A stretch of DNA of 64,000 nt, taken from the NCBI GenBank assembly GCA_002778215.1, contig PCDM01000011.1, forward strand, positions 372,001-436,000, given 5' to 3'. Source of the DNA: Esteya vermicola (taxonomy: Eukaryota > Ascomycota > Sordariomycetes > Ophiostomatales > Ophiostomataceae). Positions 42,478 through 53,365 of the stretch are shown one piece after another; the first letter of the stretch is position 1; each line of letters begins with the position of its first letter. The notes under the pieces were generated by a model that saw only the letters and a list, made by a program, of their open reading frames with translations, was not told the origin of the DNA and did no database searches. Position numbers and translations under genes: made by a program.

Positions 42478-44594
42478 TTACAATGTCTGGCCCTGCAGAA
42501 GGGTGTCCCAATAGTCCCAGGATTCCCAATCGACGGTCTCCCAATCAACGTCCACGTCCAACAGCGTCTCTGTCGGCTCCCGGGCACGTGCGTCCTCCGC
42601 TGATGGTGGCTCGTCAGCACCAGGCTCTGCCTCGGCAAGGCTGCCACTGGCCGGTTCCTGCTGGGTCGCCTTGGCCTGCAGCTCGGACACGACGGCTTCC
42701 TCGGGCAGAAATACCAGGTCCTGGTGGGCAGCCTGCTCGCGCGCCTCCCACGCGCGCAAGACGAGCTGCCGCACGGCCCTGCTGAGCTCGTCCGAGGCGT
42801 GCCAGAGATGTGGCCGGCAGCGGAAGACGTCGGCAACGAGGCGCCAGCACGTGTCCACGAGCGGGCTCAAGGGCGGCTGGGTCTTGGACTCGACGAGCAT
42901 AAAGACAAAGGCGTCGAGCTGGAAGAAGATGTCAATGTGCCAGCGGAAGCGGGCAAACTCCTTGTTCTCGAGCCCAGCCACCAGCTCGCCCAGCATGCCG
43001 ACGCTCGTCTCAAACAGCATGTCGTGCTCTCGGGGGGTTCTCGCGCGCGCGCGGCCAGGATGGTGCGCCATCAGCCGCAGCTTGGCCGTGGTCGTTCGTG
43101 CGCACGTCGCCGCGATCTGGTGCAGCGGCTGGGCCGCGTCCACGTGGCAGAGGTACCGGTCGTGGTACTGTCGGGTGAGCGTGTCGATGAGTGCGTCGCG
43201 CTGAGCCACGGGCGTAGTCGGGTCGTGCAGCGTGTGGCCGTGCTCCCGCAGAAACTGACCGAGCTCGTAGCACAGCAGGCAAAAGAGCATCTCGGTGGCG
43301 CGGTCCGAGGCAGCCGGGGGCAGCGCGGTCATGCCGGGGCTGAGATCGCTGTCGCTGAGGTTGGCCGGCAGCGGCACGTCGGGTCCATCGGTGAGCCGCA
43401 TCTCCTGCCCCGCCAGCTGCGTCATGCGGCCGTCGATCAGCCGGAGCTGCCACCACGTGCGCCGAAAGAGTTCGCGGTCAAAGACGGACGTTGCCGCGTC
43501 TGCCAGCATGAACGCATGCACGCGAATGCCCATGCGGACGGCCATGCCGGTCAGGAGCCACATGGACGAGGCGTCAAACAGCTGTCGAGCAGCCAGCTGG
43601 ACTGTCAGTGGGAAAAGTGGATGGAGAGAGACAAAAAAATAAAGAAAAAAAATAAAACTCACGAGATGGATGGCCATGGCCTGTAGTAGAATGAGACTCG
43701 TTGTCTGCATGAATCCAGCCAAAGCCAGAGCCTGCTGCGTGGCGACCACATACCTGCGCAGCAGAGACGGCTTGGGCTCGTTCATCATGGTGCAGCACCC
43801 CTCCTCGCCCAAGGACGCCACGGCGGCTGCATACATGGCAAACAAGAGGGCAAGGCTGCGCACCGGCACCGAGCCGACGTCGCTGGCCGCCTGGACGACG
43901 AGGCCCTGGACCTGTGGTGCATGGACGACCTTGGACAGCGGGTTGACGTTGAGCAGGAATGCCTGCCAGAGCTGAAAGGTCTGCACAGGCTGTGGATGGC
44001 TTGCGCGGAGACCGCTGCTGGTGGTGGCGGTGCCGCCAAACACGAGGCTCGACGGGGTCTGCGGCGTGGGGGCATGGGTCTGTTTCTCTGCTGTCTCTGG
44101 CGTCTCGGTAGCTCGAGACGGTTCTCGGAACTGTCGTTGTAGTGAGCAATAAATCAAACATGATACGCAGAAAGAATCAGACACAGAAACACTACCTCGT
44201 TCAGCCCTGTCCACAGGTTTCTGTCAGGTCAGCATGCCGACTATTCGTGAAACGATGGACACACGGACACCTACTCTCCAAATACAGGTCCCCGTGGCCT
44301 GTCCCTTTTTTCCGAGTCTGCTGCTGCCTTTGGCGAGGCCAGAGACGGACTCGCAGGCCCAGTAGGCTCCGCAGGCTCTGTCGACTGTTGACGACCCACC
44401 TGCGGCGAGTCCACTTGTCGGTGCCGGCGTTGTGGGTACGGCGCCCGTGTTGTCGGAACGCACTCGGCACGAGACCGGACGCAGGCAGAACAGGGCAGCT
44501 GTCGATCACATCGAATCTTGCGCTGCTTGCACAGCAGACAGGAGTACTGGGCAGTCTGATACTTGGGCCGCGGGCTTGGCGTACTGTCTGGCAT
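42478..44594 (-). CDS. Zn2Cys6 fungal transcription factor
   Basis: Model: complement(join(42478..43596,43663..44206,44275..44594)), 660 aa. Zn(II)2Cys6 proteins are nuclear DNA-binding regulators of metabolic gene clusters. The six Cys are at 19, 22, 29, 35, 38 and 45 (C-x2-C-x6-C-x5-C-x2-C-x6-C) with the basic KQRKIRC segment, then a Pro-rich linker. Exons 2-3 encode a fungal-specific transcription factor middle-homology-type region, with TFQLWQAFLLNVNPLSKVVH, FDASSMWLLTGMAVRMGIRV and DRELFRRTWWQLRLIDGR. The first junction is the weakest: donor GTAGGT with the acceptor before GGCTGAACG keeps frame, but a GTATTT donor joined to TTCCGAG is an alternative. The second intron uses GTGAGT and the CCAG at 43597. 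It is divergent from the FSH1 hydrolase gene, a possible regulatory target. No target genes can be named. Confidence 0.85.
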
Positions 44595-45076
44595 GTTTAG
44601 GAGTGATATTTTTTCAAACAGCACAATAGCATGTCTTCTAGACAAAAGTCCATCTGGTAAGAGACCAAATGGGGATGTTCGGAATATTCGGGATATTCGG
44701 CATTTCAGCTCTCGGAGATGTCCCGATAGGGTATAGCGCCATGGCCTTGAAGTCTCATTCGCGACTCGACGGACTCTCGCCAGACGGAACCCCGCGATGA
44801 TGCCCGCTGCTACGGTAGAGGACCCTTGCCGTTCTTGTTTCTCGTTTCCCTCTGGTCCTGGGCTGCGCAGTGGACCTGCTTGAGCTCTGCTCTCACTAGA
44901 CAACAGACCCTCTCTGCTAGTCAGCCCAGAACGATCAAGCCTCGCCGAACATTTTCGGCCACTTTTGTCTTCTTCATTTTTTTCCCTTTTCTTCCTTCTC
45001 TTGTTCTTTTTCATTTTCTTGCTCTCTCTTGTTGGGCCAGCTGCTCTGCTTGACGACTGCCAATCTCTACGCCACC
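44595..45076. promoter_or_regulatory. Divergent promoter region, Zn2Cys6 gene / FSH1 hydrolase
   Basis: 482 bp between two start codons. It contains CGGAATATTCGGGATATTCGG at 44680-44699, a run of three CGG triplets separated by 5-7 bp that could bind a Zn2Cys6 dimer, and GATGTCCCGATA nearby. On the hydrolase side a T-rich leader (44990-45045) precedes GCCACCATG. Confidence 0.55.
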
Positions 45077-45973
45077 ATGCGGATCCTCTGCCTCCATGGC
45101 CGCGGCACCAGCGCCTCCATCTTTTCCTCACAGACAGGTATATTTTCTCTCTTTCTCTTCCTCTGTTTCTCTTCTTCTCTCTTCTCTGATCCTGACATGT
45201 CAGCCGCCTTCCGAGCCAAGCTGGGCCCCTCCTTCTCCTTTGATTTTGTCGACGGCCCCGTCGAGTGCACGCCCGCGCCCGGCATTGACTCCATCTACAA
45301 CTCGCTCAACTATGCCTGGTGGCCCGAGGAGACGCCCGAGCATGTCCGCGCGGCCCACCAGTGGCTCGACGAGTACCTCGCCACCCACGGCCCCTACGAC
45401 GCCGCCATGGGCTTCTCGCAGGGCTGCATGCTCATCAGCAGCTACCTGATGAGCTGGAGCCGGCAGCACGGCAGCGCCCCTCCTCCGTTCCGCGCCGCCA
45501 TCTTCATCTGCGGCGGCATCACCATGAACTGGCTCGAGAGCATGGGCCTGCCCGTGTCGGAAGAGGCCCACGAGATAGACCGGCTGTCGTCTGCCGCTCT
45601 CCGGCGCCGCACCAGCCGCTTCCGCGAGCTGGCCGCCAACCCCGAGCTCATCCAGCGCGGCATGACGCTCTGGGACGAGACCTCGGACCTGCAGCACGAG
45701 GTCGGCAGCCCACTGCCAGACGCGGACGGAGACGTCTTTGGCCTCCGGTATAGCGACTTTCCACTCGACATCTTTGTCCAGATCCCCACCGTCCATGTGA
45801 TTGGTGGCAAGGACCCGCGGCTACCGGGCGGCGTGCACCTCGCCTACTTTTGCAAGAACCGACAGATCTACGACCACGGCAGCGGACATGACATTCCCCG
45901 GACGACGGCTGTCTCGGTGGACATTGCCGATCTGATTACCAAGCTGAACAGGCAGATCAAAGTCCAGGGCTGA
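45077..45973 (+). CDS. FSH1-family serine hydrolase
   Basis: Model: join(45077..45137,45204..45973), 276 aa, the usual family size. FSH1 proteins are alpha/beta hydrolases (esterase/thioesterase type), some acting on polyketide or statin-like acyl intermediates. What is visible: the opening MRILCLHGRGTSASIFSSQT typical of FSH1, the nucleophile elbow GFSQGC near residue 92, an Asp candidate in VIGGKDPRL and the His in YDHGSGHDIP. Exon 1 (61 nt) joins to AAFRAKLG through a GTATAT donor and a TCAG acceptor with the frame kept. The start has a perfect context (GCCACCATG). Whether it belongs to a metabolite pathway with the divergent regulator is not shown by the sequence. Confidence 0.93.
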   Translation: MRILCLHGRGTSASIFSSQTGIFSLFLFLCFSSSLFSDPDMSAAFRAKLGPSFSFDFVDGPVECTPAPGIDSIYNSLNYAWWPEETPEHVRAAHQWLDEYLATHGPYDAAMGFSQGCMLISSYLMSWSRQHGSAPPPFRAAIFICGGITMNWLESMGLPVSEEAHEIDRLSSAALRRRTSRFRELAANPELIQRGMTLWDETSDLQHEVGSPLPDADGDVFGLRYSDFPLDIFVQIPTVHVIGGKDPRLPGGVHLAYFCKNRQIYDHGSGHDIPRTTAVSVDIADLITKLNRQIKVQG

Positions 45974-46916
45974 AGAGAAGGAGAAGGAGAAGAAGAAGAA
46001 TAAACAGAATAGAACGACGGAGAGTGAGCCAGCTTGGCAAAAGGGACGGCTAATTCGAAAAAATGACGGCTACGTTCCAGCTGGTGCAATCTCGGAAGGA
46101 GTCGAGGCGGAGAAGCGGCTGTTGTTCATCTATAGACTATATGACGTAAGATAATAGACTTTTATGCCCTTTCCTTTTAGGGGGTCTCTCGATACATAGT
46201 AGTCCTTCGCTCTTGCCGCAGTGCATGCGGGATAGACGGGACCGCTCCTTCCTGTGTTGGAACCTTATGTCATGTGTGCCTCAGGCTCGTCTTTTTGTCT
46301 CGCGTCGTCCGTCTCACGACGACGATCCTTTTCTTGGCAGGGCCGTGTTCCTGAGCCTCTCGCGTCAGCATGCAGCACCAGCGGCAAAGTACTATAGTCA
46401 CCCCGCAGCACTACGACTCTGCAGTCCCAGTCTTATATTGCTCTTCATTCAGCCGTCTCGAGTCTATTCCATCCTCTTCCTTTTTCCTTTTCCCTCTTCT
46501 TCTTCTGGAAAGTGTGTATAGAGACATTTCAAAAGATGCAACGACAGTGGCTTTACCCGCCTCCAAGACGGCAGCCGATGACGTTACCAAGGACTGGCCA
46601 AGCGAATATGCGGACACGAGTCTTGTAATTATCCAAACAAGATGGTATCACTTCAGCCCAGACGACGAGAAATAGAACAGGCAACGCAGAAATGAGCAGA
46701 AAAGGCAGGAAGGGCAGGACAAGAAGGGAAGAAGCATGGGGAGAAGGGACAGAAAGGGCACGTTGCCATGCAGCTCTACATGTTCCATTCCGGTCATATT
46801 TCCCTCTTCCAAATACCCACATATCGCCTTGCCTGCTATATATCACCTCATGTCCCGGCCATCCGACAATCTCTTGTGAGGGCCTCAGAGATTCCTAATC
46901 TTCTCAAGACTACACG
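45974..46916. promoter_or_regulatory. Upstream region of the polysaccharide deacetylase gene
   Basis: 943 bp between the hydrolase stop and the deacetylase start, same strand. The left end has GA-rich trailer sequence. The right part has CTATATATC at about 46836, 80 bp before the start codon, and a GAGATTCC..TTCTCAAGACT leader. I see no gene: the frame at 46370-46675 is short and featureless. Confidence 0.5.
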
Positions 46917-49697
46917 ATGCTCTGGAAAGCCTTTACGTCTCTTGTGGCAGCAAGCACGGCGAGTGCCGCCGTCCTCTCTGCTGCCAAGTGCAACCAGGAT
47001 CTGCAGGTGGATGACTTTGCCAACTTTGCCAATGCCGTCAACAGCTTGAATGATGCCACCAGTGGTACGTCATTTTTTTCTTCTTTTTTTCTTCCTTGAT
47101 TTTCTTTCTTTGATTTTTTTGTTCTCTCCGAAAGTCGCTGACCCGCCAGACGACCAGAGCATGAGTGGCATCGTAGCCCGCAACGGCGTGCTGCAGTTCA
47201 CGCCCAAGGACGTCAACTCGTACTTTTACGAGAGCTTTCCGTGCGTGCAGGCCACCTCGCAAGGCTACGGCGGCTTCCAATTCACCATTACCTATCCGCA
47301 GGGCGCCGACTTCACCCTCGAAGTCCAGACAAAGTCCGCGTGCAGTGCCGACAGCTACAAGAGCGAGTGGTTTGCCATCTCGGGCCTCACGGGCACCCAG
47401 CAGGTCGTCACCCTCGACCTCAACGTCTACTCGACCTCCAACCTCGACGCCATTGTCGGCTTCGTCTTTGCCGGCTTCAGCAAGGTCGGCGAGTACAGCC
47501 TCAGTGACCTCAAGTTTGTCTGCCGCAGTCTCGAGACGAGGTCAGCGTCGAAATTAGGTGAATACGGCGGCTCTTACTCTCTTCTCTCTCTCTCTCTCGC
47601 CTTCAGCTAACACCTCTAGAGTCACCCGCATCAGTGCCTAATTCAAACAGACGGGCGACGCTCCATGTGCTAAGAGGCTCTCTCCAGAGCTCTGCGGCGT
47701 CGTCCACGTTGATCCGGCCATTTCCTTCTGTCTCTTTTGTCTCTCCTTTTGCTTCTCCTTCTGCTTCTTCTCTTTCCTCTCCATTTTCTTCTTCTTCTTC
47801 TCCACATCTATATAAAAATAAATCAAAGCCCACCTCTTCCATCCTCTCTCCCTCTCCCTCTCCCCGCCCAACACGGCCAGCCCTCCCACCCGAGCTGCTC
47901 CGACGAGCCTCGTCGGCCGTGCCCACGTCGACCAGAAAGACCATCATCACCACCACCACCTACGTCCCCAAGCCGACATCCCTGGCCGACTGCCAAGATC
48001 TGCTGATTGACGACTGGGAGTCCCAGTCGCGGCTGACCTTTCTCTACTACAACTCCATGTTCCAGCCCTCGAGCGACGACGGCAGCATGAAGTCCATCGT
48101 GGTCCACAACGACAACACCGTCTCCCTCGCCCCCCAGAGCGCAGACTCGTACTTTTACAGCCAGATGCCGTGTGTTGACGCCACCCAGCTCTACGGCGGC
48201 ATCTCCATGAACATCCAAGCGGCCGCCCACGCCTCCTTTGCCATCCAGCTGGCCTCGGTCGACCAGTGTGGCAGCAGCAACTTTACCCAGACACAGACAC
48301 GGACGACCGACGACCTCGGATGGCAGTTTGACGGCACGCTGCAGGCCTACCATCTGCCCCTCGACCGGTTTCCCAGCATCGATCCTACCAAGATCTCCAT
48401 GATCTACTTCTCCGCCCTCACTCAGCCCGTGACCCTCGGCCCGATGGCCTTTTACTGCGGCGACCAGCCGCGTGCCTATCCGCCGCCCTCGCACCCCGTC
48501 AACTACCAGAGCCAGTTCAGCGTGCCCGCGCCCGCCGGCGGCGAGGGAACCCTGCTGATCGACGACTTTCGCAGCCAGAGTGCCAACGCCCTCAGCCAGT
48601 GGCACGGTTGTGATGAGGACTGCGTGCCGGCCAAATTCGCGGCGCGCGGCCGCGGCGTCGCTCTGCAGACGGACAATGCCGACCTCGCCTGGTACTCGTC
48701 CCTGGCCGACAAGTGCGCCGACATCACGGCCTTTGCCGACTCTTACCTGCACGTTGCCTACAGCGGCAGCAACAAGTTCTCCATTGCCCTGCAGCAGGCC
48801 AACGCGGACTGCAATCCCGACATGGCGCCCTACCCCGAGACGTGGGACTCGGTCGAGGCCGCACGCTACGCCACCAAGAACGACATGTACATTCCGCTGT
48901 CCCACTTTCACGTGGACCTCGGCCGCGTCACCTCGCTGGCCTTCAAGGGCTTCTACACCAAGGAGGCCACGACCCTGCGCCGCCTCGAGATTGTGCCCGC
49001 CATCCCCGACGGATTCCAGATGCCCAACAAGCTGCCGACGGGAAACCTCGTCTTTGCCTGCAAGCGGCCCAACTCGTTTGCCTTTGCCATTGACGACGGC
49101 GACCCGGCCCTGGCCCAGGAGGTCATGGAGATTGTCAAGAGCGAGGGCATCGCCGTCACCTTTTTCACCGTCGGCCTGCCGCTCGAGGACGCCTCCACCA
49201 ACCTGTCGGCCGTCTACCTCGACATGCAGGCCCGCGGCCACCAGATTGCCATGCACTCCTTTACGCACCCCAAGATGGAGGGCCTTGCCGACTACGCCGC
49301 CATCGACTGGGAATACAACAACGACATGGACGCCGTCGCCCGCACCTTTGCCGGCCTGCACACGCCCTACTTCCGCCCTCCCTTTGGCACCGAGGGCGCC
49401 CGCATGCGGCAGCGCCTCACGGCCGCTCTCAACAACACCGACCCCTACATTGTCATGTGGAGCGTCGATGTCGAGGACTGGAAATGGGGCACGTCGGACA
49501 CACCCGAGAAGCAGCTGGACGCCTTCAAGCGGGATCTGGCCCGGGGAGGCAACCTGGTGGTCATGCACTACCTCTACCCGAACACGGTCAAGTATCTACG
49601 GCAGTTCATACGGCTGGCCAAGGCCACCGGCAAGAGGCTGATGCGGGTGGATCAGTGCATGATGGATCCACGGGCACCGCCATTGGACGATGAGTGA
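46917..49697 (+). CDS. Secreted polysaccharide deacetylase with three repeated N-terminal modules
   Basis: Model: join(46917..47064,47150..47557,47620..49697), 877 aa. A signal peptide (MLWKAFTSLVAASTASAA) is followed by module 1, a Ser/Pro-rich linker (47620-47960), module 2, module 3 and a C-terminal NodB-type deacetylase. All catalytic motifs are present: IDDGD (motif 1, usually TFDDG), HSFTHP metal site, RPPFG, DVEDW and LVVMH. Such enzymes deacetylate chitin or other amino-sugar polymers in the wall. Modules share IDD(W/F), a PC after a YFY core, and an Asp/Ser-rich loop. The second intron (GTGAAT donor, CTAAC branch, CTCTAG acceptor) restores frame; a further intron in the linker is possible. 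A chitin deacetylase role is likely but the substrate is unproved. Confidence 0.86.
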
Positions 49698-50496
49698 CGG
49701 GGGGCGAGAGAAAAGTTGGAAACGGGCCATAAAATATTGGGTTTCTGTATTGATTTGATTATCGAGTGTTTTGAATATTTTTTTGAATATTTTTTGAATA
49801 TTTCTTTGTGTTTCTTTGAATTATGAGCACCAACAGAAACTGCTCTGACATAGCAGCTGCTGGTCAGACAGAGGCCTCTGTCACCCTATGCGGCTCAGCG
49901 GATCAACGGCCAAGTCCAGTCGGAAACGCCCCAGAGCGAATGTGATGAGTCAAGACCGGTCCGCCATGCCACTGGCTGCCGTCCCAAACAAAGAGAGCCG
50001 CCTTTGCAACGGAAGAAGAGGCATGAAGGGTACGGTAGAGTGGAGGAGTGTCGTCTCTGTGTAGCCAATGGCTGTAAGACGTTTGTGAGACGTTGGGCTT
50101 TGGCAGGAAGAAGAAAAAGGGGGGAGAGGGGAAACTGCCCACACAGAGATCATGACACGGCGACCCTGTCACGAGAAGCAGAGAGTTACAAACGGTATTG
50201 TGCATCGCTAGCTTCCCAATCAGCACTCTTACAATAGCAGTGAACGGTTGCACGAACCAACCCAAGAGGACGCAGCTTCCTCAACTTGTTCCCATTGTCT
50301 GCTCCTCCGTGTAACGGCAGAGGGTCTATGGAGGAGGGAGGATGGGTGCACCAAGAACGATGCGGCAAGGAGCCAGAGTATATAAGTGAGCAGCCAGGAC
50401 CAGGCCTCTTGGGTTTTGCCATGTCTCAGTCCATCCAGCAGACAACATTTTCTGCCATTTCCTCCCAACAAGGACCAACATTCATTTCTGCAGATC
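49698..50496. promoter_or_regulatory. Upstream region of the RS-rich protein gene
   Basis: 799 bp between two + strand genes. At 49750-49803 an AT-rich repeat GAATATTTTTTT occurs three times (trailer). A TATATAAG box is at 50379-50386. A short open frame from ATG 50421 (MSQSIQQTTF..., 27 codons) precedes the main start and could act as an upstream ORF. Confidence 0.55.
50379..50386 (+). promoter_or_regulatory. TATA box
   Basis: TATATAAG, 111 bp upstream of the chosen start codon at 50497. Position and a GAGCAGCC-containing leader support a core promoter role. Confidence 0.65.
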
Positions 50497-51879
50497 ATGG
50501 CTAAAGAAGACACGGAAGCAGACGCAGAAGCGCCTCCGAAAAGCGTTGTTTCTGGCCATGCCAGCCGTGTCAGCACCCGCCCTCGTGCCAGACCGGATGG
50601 CCACCCTGCGGCCACCAGCATCCGCTCTGGAGACGCCAGCCATGAGCGCACTCTCATCTTGCGAGACCGCGTCATGGATGGAGCTGGACAGGGAAGGAGT
50701 CCTCGTCCTACAGGATACCAGGAGCAAGACGTCGGCCGCAGCCTGCCCACCGCCACCAACGACCAGCATTCTCGCAGGCGGCAGGAACAGGGTGGCCAAG
50801 AAGGACAAAAACAGCATCAAGGCTCACGCGGGAACCGCCCACACGACCAGGAGCACACTCGAAGCACCCCCGAGCAGCGGAAGAAGCGACAGGAAGAGGG
50901 CGCCTTGTCGTGGCTCCGGCACATTGGCCTCAAGGAACTCCAGGATTTCGACTGGGGAAACATCGGCAGCCATCCCAGCAGCCGTTCTGGCGGCAGTCAG
51001 CATGGCCATCGCCGACAACATGCGGAGAGAGACCGTCGCCAGCACCGGGCGCCCGCGCCGGAAATTAAGGGGCGCGTGCGGAGTGACCAAGACAAGGACG
51101 ACGGCCGAGGAACGAATATCTTGCCTGATATATTCATGCCTCTTGTATGGATGATGAATAGTGACGAAGAAGGGGGCGGCCAGGGCCAAGACAGACATCG
51201 CAGGCATGGCAGGGCTCGACAGGACCGTGATGACGCTGATCGGACTGATCGCGACGGTCACGACGGCCATCATGGCCATCGTGGTCACAACCACGACGAC
51301 CGCCAAGAATCAAACCATCGCCGCCCATCGAGAGGCCGCAGCCGCAGCCGAGGCCGCCGCCGTAGAGACGGCGATAGAGATACTCGAGGACGCAGCCACC
51401 ACCAACGGCGCCAGACGTCGTCGACGTTCGAGCGGGCCCTCGAGAACGGGCTGCGAGCCGGCGCCATAACCGCGCTCAACTGTTACAATACAGACGGCAG
51501 CTGGGTGGGCGAGAAGGGCGTGCGCGTGGTGACGGCCGCGCTGGGGTCGGCCCTCATCGACACGTACATGAAGGACAACCACCCGACTCATATCAACGGG
51601 GTTCGCCACACGGCCATGAGGCAGGCGGCCGAGTATGCCATTAGCAACATTGTGGCCATTCCGGCGATGGAGAAGGCAGTCGCCAAGAAGAATAAACTGC
51701 AGGGCCGACAACCGCAGCGACACGGGAGGGCTGATGACCGAGAGGACGGCGAGAGGGGTGGCCACGGGCGCCGACGAGAGAGGAACCATGGCGAGCGTGG
51801 GCGTGGCCAGAGCCAGGGCTCGAGTCGAAGCTCAAGCCAGAGCCAGAGCCAGAGTCGGAGCCGGAGTCGGAGCCGATGA
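50497..51879 (+). CDS. Arg/Ser/His-rich protein with a conserved C-terminal helical region
   Basis: 460 aa, single open frame, no signal peptide. I do not recognise a function. Residues 1-310 are low-complexity (Arg, His, Asp, Gln, Ser), with GHHGHRGHNHDD and SRGRSRSRGRRRRDGDR stretches. Residues ~325-410 form a compact region with FERALENGLRAGAITALNCY, KGVRVVTAALGSALIDTYMK and MRQAAEYAISNIVAIPAMEK; this resembles the C-terminal piece of RS-rich ascomycete proteins of unknown role. The end is SQSQSQSRSRSRSR. The +2 frame of the same strand is also open for long stretches (see findings), so the exact N-terminal frame is uncertain. The start at 50497 has a good context (ATCATGG) and a TATA box 111 bp away. 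Confidence 0.62.
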   Translation: MAKEDTEADAEAPPKSVVSGHASRVSTRPRARPDGHPAATSIRSGDASHERTLILRDRVMDGAGQGRSPRPTGYQEQDVGRSLPTATNDQHSRRRQEQGGQEGQKQHQGSRGNRPHDQEHTRSTPEQRKKRQEEGALSWLRHIGLKELQDFDWGNIGSHPSSRSGGSQHGHRRQHAERDRRQHRAPAPEIKGRVRSDQDKDDGRGTNILPDIFMPLVWMMNSDEEGGGQGQDRHRRHGRARQDRDDADRTDRDGHDGHHGHRGHNHDDRQESNHRRPSRGRSRSRGRRRRDGDRDTRGRSHHQRRQTSSTFERALENGLRAGAITALNCYNTDGSWVGEKGVRVVTAALGSALIDTYMKDNHPTHINGVRHTAMRQAAEYAISNIVAIPAMEKAVAKKNKLQGRQPQRHGRADDREDGERGGHGRRRERNHGERGRGQSQGSSRSSSQSQSQSRSRSRSR

Positions 51880-53365
51880 AAGGGAAGGGATGGAGGAATT
51901 CAAAAGAAAATTGGGAATTGGGCATGGAAATGATGCCGTCATTTATCAGGAATACATGAGATTGTTTAGCCTAGCTAATAAACCACTCTGGGGACTATCT
52001 ATAGCCGAGGCGGGTCTGAACCATTCAGCTGTGGAAGCAAAGCATCAGTATGAGACTGTCAGGTTCCCTCCAAGAGATGGAAGCTTACCATGGACGACGC
52101 CCGCAGTATCCCTCGTCTCTGTGCCTCGGACACCATGTCCAGCTGACAGTGATGCCAAAGTAGACGCGTTTTTTATTCTTGCAAATTCGGTGTGTCTGCT
52201 GAAACTGAAAGCACGCATCCGTGGCATCCTCCTCTTTGACGACAATGCAGCTCGAGGGGCAGTTTATGTACCGCGTAGTATAGACGTGTCTCTCGCACAT
52301 GGTGGGCAAATTGAGCCGGTGCTGCTGTTCTCTATTAGTATTCTTGAGAACAAGCATACATAGTTTGATAGCTGCAAGGTCTGTACAGGCTCACAAGTAG
52401 GAGTATGTTGTTGAAAAAGAGGATGCTGAAACCCGAAATCTAGATTGTTGAGGAGCGTGAAAGAGGCTCTGTAAAAGATAGTGGAAGCAGTGGTATCGAG
52501 TTAGAGAGAAGGACATGACGAAATAAAACGAGAAAAGAGCAGGGCGGCAGAGCTGCCCAGAATTCATATTCTCTCATATTGAAGTGTGAGTGAGTCAGTC
52601 AATCACTTCTATTGTCCATTTTGTTCTTTTATTGTTGAGAGGCTTCAATAGAACATGGATCCTATTGTTCTCACGAGTGCATTTGCTACCGTCTCCCATG
52701 ATCAAAGATGAGACGAATTTATTGCCATGCCCGCTTGTCGAATTTTATGTGATCGCTTGATCTTTTTGAATTCATCATCTCGCCACGTGACTACAACTAA
52801 GTGCTGGACGTGCTTTTCTATATTTTTCTTTTTCTTTTCTTTTCTTTTCTTTCTTTTCTTTCTTTTCTTGTTCTTTCTTTTGCACTCATCGTCTCTGCAA
52901 ACTCATGCTCTGCATGTGATGCAAACCAGATGGGAAATAACATGCCATGGATATCGTATGCTCGGGATATTCGGGGTATTCACTGAAATCCACTACATAG
53001 GCCGTCACTGACACGCAATAGGCCATGCGTGAGAAACGGTCCACAAATGGGCCTGGAATACTCTGCAGACGGTGCGTGGGCTGCCATTCTTCGGGGTATA
53101 GAATCTCGGGATATAGAATGTCCCGCGTTGCCCGTAAGACCAACAGGGCTTCTCATTCGCCAGAATCCACTGAAATCCACTGAAATCCACTGAAATCCTC
53201 TGAAATGGCACTTACACGCACTTTCACGCCTCAGCCGGACAATTCGGACAATTGGCTGTATATATCAAGATGCCTGCTTCCCTTGATCTTTCTCTGATCC
53301 TTCTCTGATCTTTCTCTCATTTATCCTCATTCTCAGTTGATATACTACAAGTATATTTGAATACC
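51880..53365. other. AT-rich intergenic region (1.5 kb)
   Basis: No supported gene. The left part has a short frame (51635-52363) that is not GC3-biased after 51900. At 52826-52875 there is a TTTTC microsatellite. The sequence CGGGATATTCGG is at 52963-52974, a four-copy ATCCACTGAA minisatellite at 53164-53207, and TATATATC at 53260, about 105 bp before the transporter start. Confidence 0.55.
53164..53207. repeat. 10-bp tandem repeat, about 4 copies
   Basis: ATCCACTGAA in tandem (last unit ATCCTCTGAA). It lies about 160 bp upstream of the DHA2 transporter start codon; a related single copy is at about 52981-52994. Confidence 0.85.

Noticed and set aside
47823..49568. Minus-strand frame of 581 codons opposite the deacetylase
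   Set aside because: Gly/Val/Arg-rich antisense reading of a GC-rich gene; the catalytic motifs are on the + strand.
51880..52363. Continuation of a + strand frame (51635-52363) past the RS-rich gene
   Set aside because: Beyond 51900 it becomes AT-rich with no conserved sequence and conflicts with the frame of the conserved region.
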